From Arthrobacter sp. (lineage in GTDB: Bacteria > Actinomycetota > Actinomycetes > Actinomycetales > Micrococcaceae): 44,492 nt of DNA. The notes beneath the pieces are model-generated. The model ran no database searches. It saw only the letters and a program-made list of their open reading frames with translations, and was not told where the DNA came from. The position numbers and the translations under genes are program-made. Of this stretch, positions 25,847 to 33,547 are shown one piece after another (the stretch's first letter is position 1; each line of letters starts with the position of its first letter). Location of the stretch: contig JAPSIT010000006.1 in NCBI GenBank assembly GCA_031178585.1, positions 1 to 44,492 on the forward strand. Reading direction: 5' to 3'.

Positions 25847-26178
25847 TACTTGTTGTTGCCTGAGTCCCCGCCGGACCCCTTGCCGCCGTCATTTCCCGGG
25901 CGAAGGCCGTCGTAGACCTCTTTGCACATCGGGCAGATCGGGAATTTCTGCGGGTCGCGTCCGGGCGTCCAGACCTTGCCGCACAGCGCAATGACGGGCT
26001 CACCGGTCATCGCGGACTCCATGATCTTTTCCTTGCGGACGTAGTGCGCAAAGCGCTCACGGTCGCCCGGTTCCACTTCCTGGCGCAGTTCCTCGCGCTC
26101 AATGGTGGCTGTGGACGATCCGGTTCCGGAGAGCTCACGCATGGGGTCGTTGTCGAGAGGATCCGTCATGCTAGTCAT
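25846..26178 (-). CDS. DUF3039 small protein with Cys motif
   Basis: A 110-residue protein of the actinobacterial DUF3039 family, with no known function. ALCGKVW and ICPMC (about 70-90) give three cysteines in a zinc-ribbon-like spacing. A charged helix (EREELRQEVEPGDRERFAHY) comes before, and a Gly/Asn-rich tail follows. I chose ATG 26178 because TAAGAT stands 7 bases upstream; ATG 26187 would leave only two bases. The stop overlaps the helicase GTG by one base (TAGTG), so the two are coupled. A zinc-binding helper of the helicase is inference only. Confidence 0.8.
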   Translation of the reverse strand: MTSMTDPLDNDPMRELSGTGSSTATIEREELRQEVEPGDRERFAHYVRKEKIMESAMTGEPVIALCGKVWTPGRDPQKFPICPMCKEVYDGLRPGNDGGKGSGGDSGNNK

Positions 26179-26191
26179 GCCATCCATCTTA
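26179..26191 (-). promoter_or_regulatory. leaderless-type -10 box of the DUF3039-helicase operon
   Basis: TAAGAT (26191-26186), 7-base spacer GGATGGC, then ATG 26178. Confidence 0.45.
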
Positions 26192-26246
26192 GCCCGTTCC
26201 GGAGCGGTGATTGCGGAGGCGGAGCGGACGGGGCATGCATCCGTGA

Positions 26247-26264
26247 GGCCGGCCGCCGCCGGCC
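26247..26264 (-). terminator. 7-bp hairpin directly after nagB
   Basis: GGCCGGC-CGCC-GCCGGCC lies immediately beyond the nagB stop. No T run. Separates nagB from the downstream DUF3039 operon. Confidence 0.4.
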
Positions 26265-27047
26265 CTACAGCTCCTGCCAGGCGGGCTTATGGTCATAGGA
26301 ATGCCGGTAGTAGTCCGCGAGCTTCAGTGACGAAGCTGCCGCCTCGTCGATAAGGATGGAGGCGTGCGGATGCAGCTGCAGGACAGATGCGGGGCACACG
26401 GCTGCCAGCGGCCCTTCGACCAGGTCGTGGACCGCCTGGGCTTTCTGCGCCCCTGTCGCCACCAGGATGGCGTGTCGCGATTCAAGGATGGTGCCCAGCC
26501 CCTGGGTCAGCACGTGGTGGGGCACGTCAGCGAGCCCGTGGAAAAAGCGGGCATTGTCCCGGCGCGTCTGTTCGATGAGGGTTTTGATTCGTGTCCGCGA
26601 CGCGAGCGAGGAGCCAGGCTCGTTGAAACCGATATGCCCGTCAGTCCCAACGCCCAGGAGCTGCAGGTCCACCCCTCCGCCGTCCCGGATGGCATCCTCG
26701 TATGCCCGGCATGCGGCGGGAATATCAGAAGCGCTGCCGTCCGGGCCGTGGACATTTTCCGGGGCGAAGTTAACCCGGCCGGCGAAGTCCCTGCGGATGA
26801 CCTCGCGGTAGGACTCGGGATGGCCGGGTTCCAGTCCTACGTATTCATCCAGCAGGAAACCCCGCACACGGCTGAAATCCAGCAGGCCCCGCTCGTACCG
26901 CTGCACCAGTTCGTCGTAGATGGGCAGGGGCGAGGATCCTGTCGCCAGACCCAGCACCGAATCTGGTTGGTGCCGCAGGAGCGCCTGGATGGCGTCGGCC
27001 GCCACGGAGGCGATCTGCCTGCCGCCAGGAAGGATCACGACTTCCAC
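26265..27047 (-). CDS. nagB: glucosamine-6-phosphate deaminase
   Basis: A 260-residue enzyme converting glucosamine-6-phosphate to fructose-6-phosphate and ammonia. LATGSSPLPIYDEL (34-47), FLLDEYVGL (64-72) with the catalytic Asp, and GVGTDGHIGFNEPGSSL (132-148) with Asp136, His138 and Glu143 are complete. The length matches NagB. The start is GTG 27047 with AGAGG some 10 bases upstream. The neighbours do not include nagA or a transporter, so it is apparently a stand-alone copy; it lies 27 bases after the ABC permease gene and may share its message. Confidence 0.93.
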   Translation of the reverse strand: MEVVILPGGRQIASVAADAIQALLRHQPDSVLGLATGSSPLPIYDELVQRYERGLLDFSRVRGFLLDEYVGLEPGHPESYREVIRRDFAGRVNFAPENVHGPDGSASDIPAACRAYEDAIRDGGGVDLQLLGVGTDGHIGFNEPGSSLASRTRIKTLIEQTRRDNARFFHGLADVPHHVLTQGLGTILESRHAILVATGAQKAQAVHDLVEGPLAAVCPASVLQLHPHASILIDEAAASSLKLADYYRHSYDHKPAWQEL

Positions 27048-27074
27048 GGTGCGCCGCCTCTCATGAAGTGCAGG

Positions 27075-28646
27075 CTACCGGTTGACCGTGAGCTGCGCCA
27101 GCAGCTCCGGAGCGCGGGCATCGAGCCACCGGCCGCCGAGCCGCACGCCGCCGGTAAGAAGGGCGGCTCCGAGCAGTGGCCCGAGGACAAGGTTGACCCA
27201 GCCGAAGACAGGGTCGCCGGTGACTGCGTGTGCGATGACCAGGCCGGCTTCCGGCAAGGTCAGCACGGCCAGCACGGCCATGCCGCCGAATTGCACGGCG
27301 AGCGTCTGGGCCACGTTGCCCGGCGGTTTCTTGAAGGGGCTGTCACCGGGCAGGGGCACCGCGGTGGTGTACCTTGCCGAAACCACTGAGGCGAGCCCAA
27401 GGCCGGTGAACAGGATTCCGAGCGACAGCCCCAGGACGGACGGAAGCCACGCCCAATCCCCTGTCAGGAAGAAGGGCCCCGCGGCCAGGACCAGCACGGT
27501 TGGCAGCGCAAAGATGAGGCAGGCAATGGCCCTGCCCAGCCGGTCATGCACTCCGCGGACTCCTGCGGCAAGATGCAGGGCGAAGGCGGTGTTGTCGTAG
27601 GACACGTCCGCAGAGATGGACCAGGCAAGCAGAAAGGCGGTCAGCGGTCCGGCGATCACGACGATGCTGAAGTCTCCGGTCTGGCTACCCTGAAACACGA
27701 GCAACGCCGGCAGCAGCGGAACGGCCACGAGGGATCCGGAGTACCGTGGGTCCCTGAACCAGTACGTCAGTGAACGGGCAGCAATGGCACCGGTCGGCGT
27801 GGCAGGGAACAGGGCGAAGAGCCCGATCCGGCCTCCTGACCTCCGGCCGCTTCCGGAGTAGGGCGGGGTTACCAAGGCGCGCTCGAGCAGCAGCTTCCAG
27901 CACCAGGTAAGGCCGGCAAGCGTGGCGGCGGCAATGAGGAGCTTCAGGAGGGCATCCAGGGACCGGCCCGCGGCAAGCTCGCCGCCGAGCGACCAGGCCG
28001 CCCCCAACGGTGTCCATGAGAGAGCGCGGGCAAGTTCGGTGAGGAAGCCGACTGATTCTGAGACGCCCTGGCCGATTCCTGCCACGATGGGACCCAACAG
28101 GACGAGGGGCACCATGAAGGCCAGACCGCTGGCATCTTTGAAGCGCCGCGATGCAGCGAGGCTGGCCGTTGCTGTGGTGACCACCTTGGACAGCATGATG
28201 CAGCTCAGCACCGCCAGAACGGCTCCAACCAGGGCTCCTGCGGCGGGCAGCACGCCCCTCCACCAGGTGCCCACGGTGGCCAAGGCCACCAGGGCCGTGG
28301 CCAGTCCGGGAATCCCGATCAGCCCGCCGAGCGCGAGACCTGCCAGCAGCTGGGGCATGGGGATGGCCGACGTGGCGAACCGGGCAGGGTCCAGCGTCAT
28401 GTCCGCCGCGGCCGCAACCACCGGCACAAGCCCCCAGCCAAGCAAGGTTGCAGCTCCCCCGAGCACCACAACCGTCTGGGCAAGGAGAGGATCTTCCTGT
28501 CGAAGAAACAACAGGGCGGCCGCGCAGGTTCCCACGATGCCCAGGGCGTACAGCCCGCCGATTGCGAGGCCGATCACCTGCAGGGGACTTCGCCGCAGGC
28601 CGTTCCGCAGCAGGGTGAGCTTCAGCCTCAGAAGGTGCGCAACCAT
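27075..28646 (-). CDS. ABC transporter permease
   Basis: A 523-residue integral membrane protein with many (about 12) hydrophobic segments, starting RLKLTLLRNGLRRSPLQVIG. It is the permease of the ABC system with the upstream ATPase. No substrate-binding protein or second permease is present, so export or a membrane-integrity role is more likely than import. ATG 28646 lies 19 bases inside the ATPase gene end, so the two are coupled. Subfamily is uncertain. Confidence 0.8.
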   Translation of the reverse strand: MVAHLLRLKLTLLRNGLRRSPLQVIGLAIGGLYALGIVGTCAAALLFLRQEDPLLAQTVVVLGGAATLLGWGLVPVVAAAADMTLDPARFATSAIPMPQLLAGLALGGLIGIPGLATALVALATVGTWWRGVLPAAGALVGAVLAVLSCIMLSKVVTTATASLAASRRFKDASGLAFMVPLVLLGPIVAGIGQGVSESVGFLTELARALSWTPLGAAWSLGGELAAGRSLDALLKLLIAAATLAGLTWCWKLLLERALVTPPYSGSGRRSGGRIGLFALFPATPTGAIAARSLTYWFRDPRYSGSLVAVPLLPALLVFQGSQTGDFSIVVIAGPLTAFLLAWSISADVSYDNTAFALHLAAGVRGVHDRLGRAIACLIFALPTVLVLAAGPFFLTGDWAWLPSVLGLSLGILFTGLGLASVVSARYTTAVPLPGDSPFKKPPGNVAQTLAVQFGGMAVLAVLTLPEAGLVIAHAVTGDPVFGWVNLVLGPLLGAALLTGGVRLGGRWLDARAPELLAQLTVNR

Positions 28647-29392
28647 TCAAGCCCCTCGGTCTGAACCCTTCCTCCCACCAGCTGCACGAAGCGTTCTTCG
28701 AGGCTGACGCCGCCGCGGACCTCCGCCACTGTTCCTGCGGCGAGGAGCCTTCCGCTGGCGACCACGGCCACGTGGTCACACATCCGCTGCACCAGGTCCA
28801 TGACGTGGCTGGACACGATCACGGTCCCGCCGGTAGCAACATAGCGGACGAGGATGTCGCGGATATTCGCTGCCGACACCGGGTCCACCGATTCAAAGGG
28901 CTCGTCCAGCACCAGCACTTTCGGCGCGTGGATCAGAGCCGAGGCCAGCGCGATCTTCTTGGTCATGCCCGCGGAATAGTCGACCACCAGAGTTCCGGCG
29001 TCCGGGCTCAGGTCCAGGGCAGCCAGCAGCTCGGTCACACGGGAAGCGACCACTGCCTTGTCCATGCCCCGGAGCAGCCCTGCGTACGTGACAAGCTGTT
29101 CGCCGGTAAGCCGGTCAAAGAGCCGGACGCCGTCCGGCAGGATGCCCAGCAGTTTCTTCGCGTCCAAGGGACGGGCCCAGACGTCCACGCCGTGCACCAC
29201 GGCTGTGCCGAAGTCGGGCCGCAGCAGGCCTGTCGCCATAGACAGCGTGGTTGTCTTGCCGGCACCGTTGGGCCCGACAATTCCGAAGAAGGAGCCCGCG
29301 GGAACTTCCAGGCTGAGGCCGTCGACGGCGATTTTGCCACCGAAGCGCTTGGCAAGGCCCCTCATGGACAATGCCGCGGCAGGAACACTCAT
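28628..29392 (-). CDS. ABC transporter ATP-binding protein
   Basis: A 254-residue ABC ATPase. Walker A GPNGAGKTT at 40-48, Walker B VLVLDEP at 159-165 followed by FESVDP, and a His switch in VSSHVMDL. The signature reads DYSAGMTKK (138-146), where LSGG is altered to YSAGM, as in many CcmA/NodI-like drug or heavy-substrate exporters. ATG 29392 has TAGGGT 6 bases upstream, which points to a leaderless message. The permease overlaps by 19 bases. Confidence 0.92.
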   Translation of the reverse strand: MSVPAAALSMRGLAKRFGGKIAVDGLSLEVPAGSFFGIVGPNGAGKTTTLSMATGLLRPDFGTAVVHGVDVWARPLDAKKLLGILPDGVRLFDRLTGEQLVTYAGLLRGMDKAVVASRVTELLAALDLSPDAGTLVVDYSAGMTKKIALASALIHAPKVLVLDEPFESVDPVSAANIRDILVRYVATGGTVIVSSHVMDLVQRMCDHVAVVASGRLLAAGTVAEVRGGVSLEERFVQLVGGRVQTEGLEWLRTF

Positions 29393-29404
29393 GAACCAAC
29401 CCTA
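29393..29404 (-). promoter_or_regulatory. leaderless-type -10 box of the ABC transporter operon
   Basis: TAGGGT (29404-29399), 6-base spacer TGGTTC, then ATG 29392. Confidence 0.45.
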
Positions 29405-29448
29405 GCCGCGCCGCCGCCGATGCGGGATCCCCGGATCAACAAGGTTCG

Positions 29449-30552
29449 TCAGAAGCTGCGCCGGGGCACAGCCCGCTCGTACTGGGGAGCCCACTTCAGG
29501 TCGTGGCCCAGTTCGAAGGCTGCCCGCAGCCACCAATGCGGGTCCCGCAGGGCCGCCCTGGCGATGAAGACGCCGTCGGCCTGTCCTGTGGCCACCACAT
29601 GCTCCGCCTGCCCGGGGGAGGTCAGCAGTCCGACCGTTCCGGTGGCGATACCCGCTTCACGGCGGATGCGGGCGGCGAACCCCGTCTGGTACCCGGGACC
29701 CGGCTGGATCTGCTGGTGTGCCACCGCTCCGCCGCTGGAGACGTCGACGAGGTCAACGCCGTGTTCGGCGGCCTGCGCGGCCAGGAGCACAGAGTCCTCG
29801 ATGCCGATTCCGCCCGCAGCCCAGTCCGTGGCGGAAATCCTCAGGAGCAGCGGCATGGCATCCGGGATCACCGCACGCACGGCGTCGACCACGGCGAGCA
29901 TCAGCCGGTTCCTGCCCGCGGCGTCGCCTCCCCACACATCGGTGCGGTCGTTGACCAGAGGGCTTTGGAACTGGTGCAGCAGGTAGCCGTGGGCACCGTG
30001 GATCTCCACTGTGTCGAAACCGGCCTCGACCGCCCTCGCGGCGGCTTCGGCAAAATCACGGATGACGCCCCGGATGTCGTCCTCCGTCATGGCAGACGGT
30101 GCAGCATAACTGTCAAAAGCGGAGGTGCCCGGCCCCACGGTGTCCCAGCCGCCGTCGGAAGCGGGCACGGACCCCTTCTTCCCGGCGAAAGGCCAGTACG
30201 TGGAAGCCTTCCTGCCCGCGTGGGCGAGCTGGACGCCGATCTTGGCGTCGGCCACTCCGTGCCGGTGCACGAAGCTGACGATGCGCTCCCAGGCCTCTGC
30301 CTGCTCCCCGTTGTAGAGCCCGGCATCGCGGGGACTGATCCGCCCGGCCGCGTTCACGGCTGCCGCTTCCGTGAGGATCAGGGCCGCTCCCCCGGTGGCG
30401 AAGGAGCCGAGGTGCATCAGGTGCCAGTCATTCGGCACACCCGGCGAGACGTCGGGATCGCAGCTGTACTGGCACATGGGGGAAACCCAGCCACGGTGCT
30501 GCACCTGCAGTGAGCGGAGGGACAGCGGCGCGAAAAGGGCCGGCACCGCCAC
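29449..30552 (-). CDS. NADH:flavin oxidoreductase / old yellow enzyme (YqjM-like)
   Basis: A 367-residue FMN enzyme that reduces activated C=C bonds with NAD(P)H. SPMCQYSC (24-31) carries Cys27, the counterpart of Cys26 of YqjM; VEIHGAHGYLLHQFQSPLVN and RTDVWGG are the family core, and FIARAALRDPHWW ends the barrel. The length matches the thermophilic-like OYE class. The start is GTG 30552, one base overlapping the stop of the YbbN-like gene (TAGTG), so translation is coupled. Substrates are unknown. Confidence 0.92.
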   Translation of the reverse strand: MAVPALFAPLSLRSLQVQHRGWVSPMCQYSCDPDVSPGVPNDWHLMHLGSFATGGAALILTEAAAVNAAGRISPRDAGLYNGEQAEAWERIVSFVHRHGVADAKIGVQLAHAGRKASTYWPFAGKKGSVPASDGGWDTVGPGTSAFDSYAAPSAMTEDDIRGVIRDFAEAAARAVEAGFDTVEIHGAHGYLLHQFQSPLVNDRTDVWGGDAAGRNRLMLAVVDAVRAVIPDAMPLLLRISATDWAAGGIGIEDSVLLAAQAAEHGVDLVDVSSGGAVAHQQIQPGPGYQTGFAARIRREAGIATGTVGLLTSPGQAEHVVATGQADGVFIARAALRDPHWWLRAAFELGHDLKWAPQYERAVPRRSF

Positions 30553-31556
30553 TAGAAGAGCACCCTCGCCAGGGCCTGCCGGGCCTTCGCCACGCGCGGA
30601 TCAGAGGTTCCCACGACCTCAAACAGCTCGAGCAGCCGCACGCGGGCGGTCTCGCGCTCGGGGCCGAAGTTCCGTCCGATGAAGGCAACAACCCGGTTGA
30701 GGGCGTCCTCCACGTGTCCGCCGGCAACGTCAAGGTCGGCGACCCCCAGCTGGGCATCCAGGTTGTCCGGCTCGTTCGCCGCGACCTGCCGGAGGGCCTC
30801 ACCGTCCGGCCCCGAGAGCTTCTGCAACCGGCCCATCAGCCCGACTTGCGCCAGGCCCGCCTTGGCCTCGGCGTCAGTGGGCATCTCGGCCAGCGCTTGG
30901 CGGTAGGCCTCGGCGGCAGCAGCATAATCGCCCGCCTCGATGGCGTCGTAAGCGGCCTGGTGCAGCGGCGGCAGCGGCGCGGGACCTGGCTCGGCCGGGG
31001 CTGCTCCCCCGACGTTGCCGGTCACGCCGTTGGCAGCCGCAACCTTGAGCAGTTCATCGAGCAGTGCGCGGATCTGCTGTTCATCGGCACCGCCCTGGAA
31101 GAGCGGCACCGGCTGGCCCTTCAGTACGGCCACCGCTGTGGGCACGGCCTGGACCTGGAACGCCTGGGCGAGCTGGGGGAAGACGTCGATGTCCACCGTG
31201 CCGAGCACCAGCCGGCCGGCGTAACTTTCCACCATCCGTTCCAGCGCATCGAGCACGCCCGCCGATTCAGGCGAGTACGGCGCCCATAGTGCGAACACCA
31301 CCGGCACCTGCGCCGACAGCTGGACGAGATCCTGGAAATTGGCCTCCGTGACCTCCACACGGAGGGCAGGGGCCTCAGGTCCAGCCGCAGGCACCGTACC
31401 CGGCACGGCACCGGGCTCCCCTGCCCCGGCAGGGCCTCCTGCCGGGGGAGCGGGCGGCGCCTGGCGCTGCTTTAGGGCGGAAAGGTCGACGGCGCCGCGG
31501 AGGTTGAGCTGGCTTGCGGCGGCTGGAGGGACAGGTCGGGAAGCTGGCGAACTCAT
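30552..31556 (-). CDS. YbbN-like thioredoxin/TPR protein lacking the CxxC motif
   Basis: A 334-residue cytoplasmic co-chaperone-like protein. Residues 1-62 are Pro/Ala-rich and probably disordered. About 67-175 is a thioredoxin fold, yet the active site reads WAPYSPES, so SPES (95-98) replaces the CxxC; it cannot act as a disulfide reductase. The rest (about 190-330) has tetratricopeptide-like helices such as YDAIEAGDYAAAAEAYRQAL. YbbN-type proteins bind chaperones. I place the start at ATG 31556, since TAGAGT lies 7 bases upstream; the frame extends to 31613 but overlaps a terminator. It is coupled to the OYE gene. Confidence 0.85.
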   Translation of the reverse strand: MSSPASRPVPPAAASQLNLRGAVDLSALKQRQAPPAPPAGGPAGAGEPGAVPGTVPAAGPEAPALRVEVTEANFQDLVQLSAQVPVVFALWAPYSPESAGVLDALERMVESYAGRLVLGTVDIDVFPQLAQAFQVQAVPTAVAVLKGQPVPLFQGGADEQQIRALLDELLKVAAANGVTGNVGGAAPAEPGPAPLPPLHQAAYDAIEAGDYAAAAEAYRQALAEMPTDAEAKAGLAQVGLMGRLQKLSGPDGEALRQVAANEPDNLDAQLGVADLDVAGGHVEDALNRVVAFIGRNFGPERETARVRLLELFEVVGTSDPRVAKARQALARVLF

Positions 31557-31569
31557 AGCCTCCACTCTA
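31557..31569 (-). promoter_or_regulatory. leaderless-type -10 box of the YbbN-OYE operon
   Basis: TAGAGT (31569-31564), 7-base spacer GGAGGCT, then ATG 31556. GGAGG is present but only 2 bases from the start, too close for a normal ribosome site. Confidence 0.5.
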
Positions 31570-31599
31570 GCCACTCCCGCTGCCGCAGGAGGAGCCGTT

Positions 31600-31641
31600 A
31601 ACGCAGAGAGCACCCCGCCGCGGCGGGGTGCTCTCTGCGTT
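31600..31641 (-). terminator. perfect 42-nt palindrome after the two-ectodomain gene
   Basis: Positions 31600-31620 and 31621-31641 are exactly complementary (21 pairs), so a hairpin needs a loop opened from the central CCGCGG. It follows the 580-residue protein gene by 6 bases and precedes the YbbN promoter. No T run. Confidence 0.7.
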
Positions 31642-31647
31642 GACCGG

Positions 31648-33390
31648 TTACTTGAAGCTGGCTCCGACGAGTCCGCGGGTGGCGGCCACGAGCTTCATCG
31701 GGTCCTTCGACCCTGTCGGCGGAACGTAAACGGCCACGGATTCGGCGAAGTTCAGCACCATGCCCGTGGTGGTCTCCTTGCCGCCCGCGAGGACCGCGGC
31801 GTCATTTCCGATGGTCAGCTTGTCACCTTCGGACTTCGGCGTGCCGTCGAAGTTGAACGTCAGGCGGCCGAGCACCAGGGCACCGCCATCGGAGGTGCGG
31901 AAGACCACGGTGCTGTCCGGCTGCACCTTGTGGGCAAACACGAACTTGCCGTTAACACCGGTCTTCACCACGTCGGCCTGGTAGGACAGCGTGTCGGCGA
32001 TGTAGGGCGAGGACGCTCCCTCGACCAGCTTGCTCTTGAAGGTGGAGTTCTCCTTGGACAGGCGGTCGGCGAGGCCCGTAAGGGCTTCCTGGCCGCTGTA
32101 CAGCAGACCCGACTTGTCGCCGGGAGCCAGAGACTCGGTGCCGTTCCGGGCGATGGAGGGGAACGTGGTCCCGGGCTGGAGCGGGCTGGTGCCCACGAGC
32201 TTGTAGTTTTCCCGCGGCGACTTCTGGGTCAGGGTCAGCAGCTGAGGCACCACATTGCCCTCACCCTGCGTGACAGCCAGGACCTGGCGCGGCCACTCGC
32301 GCTTGTCCGTGACGACCGTGGTGAGCAGCTTGGTGGCGCGGACCGGCATGCGCGCATCGTAGGAAGCCACGCGGGAGCGGATCTTGTAGTTCTGCGTGCG
32401 TACCTGCAGCTCGGTTCCGGCCACGCGGGTTGCCAGCTTCTTGGCATCCTTTGCGGCGTCACCGGCGGCGGTGGCGCTGGCCACCTGTTCGAGGATCCTG
32501 CGGAACTGTGCGTCCAGGAGGACAGGAGCATCACCGGAGGCAGCGGCGGGCGACGCCGCACCGCTGGTGGCAGCAGGCTCAGGAGACTGGCTGGCGTTGG
32601 CTGCAGCACCGGTCCCGGCAAGAAGCGCGGCGGTCGAGGCGGCCACGAGGATGCTGAGGCGGGAGGAGCCGCTTCCGGATTTCGCCGGGGTTCCGGATTT
32701 CGCCGGGGCCACGGCCCGCTTGGCGAAGAGGCTGCCGAGTGCCGCCCTGGCGCCGCCCTGGCCGCCTGACCCGGGGGTTCCACGACCGGACTTCCCGCGT
32801 CCGGGCTTGAGGACCAGCAGCGCCAGGCCGGCAAGCATCAGCAGCGCCCCGATCACCATAAGAGGAACAGCCCACGGCGTGGAGGTGTCGTTCGGGAAGG
32901 TCATCTCGATCGACGACGGTGCGGGCTTCGTGCCGTCGGAGGCCAGCAGCAGCGACCACTCACCGTCAGCCGGCGCTGTCCAGGTGTAGTCCAGTTCCCC
33001 GCTGGCGTTTTCACTCGACACCCACAGGTCGGATCCGGCGGGCGACGGCGCGGTGGCCTCGCCGTCCGTGCGTTCCACCTGCAGGGACTTCTTGTCCTCG
33101 GACAGCCCGGATACGGTGTTGTGCGCCGTCTTGCCCACCCAGGCGGCGACGTCGTCAGGGCGGCCTGCGGCGAGGAGGAAGTTCCCCTCACCCTTGACCT
33201 TGAGGGTCACCGTTCCGCCCTCGACGGTCCGGAGCTTCTGGTCGATAACGGTCAGGGGTGCGGCTTCAGCATTGGAGGGAGCGGTAGCCGTCACGGTCTC
33301 GGCGGGAGCCCACACCGTCTTCTGTCCGATCCCGGCAAGCAGTGTCAGGAGGCCGAGCAGCACGAGTGCAACTGCAGTCTTGAAACGCAA
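31648..33390 (-). CDS. membrane-anchored protein with two extracytoplasmic domains, unknown function
   Basis: A 580-residue protein of unknown function. Hydrophobic spans: 5-20, 173-195 and 245-266. This gives a first outside domain (about 30-172, beta-rich, with the TVTLKVKGEGNFLLAAGRPDDVAAW stretch), a basic Gly/Ser linker inside (about 196-243), and a second outside domain (about 267-580) that opens with a Pro/Ala/Ser-rich linker. The arrangement looks like two secreted proteins fused end to end. The start is TTG 33390, with AGGA five bases before; no nearer ATG is in frame. I see no enzyme motif, and some databases call such genes glycosyltransferase, which nothing here supports. A 42-base perfect palindrome follows the stop. 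Confidence 0.75.
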   Translation of the reverse strand: MRFKTAVALVLLGLLTLLAGIGQKTVWAPAETVTATAPSNAEAAPLTVIDQKLRTVEGGTVTLKVKGEGNFLLAAGRPDDVAAWVGKTAHNTVSGLSEDKKSLQVERTDGEATAPSPAGSDLWVSSENASGELDYTWTAPADGEWSLLLASDGTKPAPSSIEMTFPNDTSTPWAVPLMVIGALLMLAGLALLVLKPGRGKSGRGTPGSGGQGGARAALGSLFAKRAVAPAKSGTPAKSGSGSSRLSILVAASTAALLAGTGAAANASQSPEPAATSGAASPAAASGDAPVLLDAQFRRILEQVASATAAGDAAKDAKKLATRVAGTELQVRTQNYKIRSRVASYDARMPVRATKLLTTVVTDKREWPRQVLAVTQGEGNVVPQLLTLTQKSPRENYKLVGTSPLQPGTTFPSIARNGTESLAPGDKSGLLYSGQEALTGLADRLSKENSTFKSKLVEGASSPYIADTLSYQADVVKTGVNGKFVFAHKVQPDSTVVFRTSDGGALVLGRLTFNFDGTPKSEGDKLTIGNDAAVLAGGKETTTGMVLNFAESVAVYVPPTGSKDPMKLVAATRGLVGASFK

Positions 33391-33547
33391 AGGAGTCCTA
33401 TCATCAGCGGGGGTTTGCCTTCAATAGTAACCGTTTCGTTACCAATCCCTGAGTCCGGGTCGTGGAAGGGGGCCCCGCCGGGCCCTTTTGGCAGCGCATA
33501 TCCGGCTTATCCACAGGGCTGCTGATAGTGTTTGCGATGATCATCAC

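Noticed and set aside
31648..33390. Glycosyltransferase call for the 580-residue protein
   Set aside because: No GT motif or nucleotide-sugar site is visible; the sequence shows only spans and external domains.
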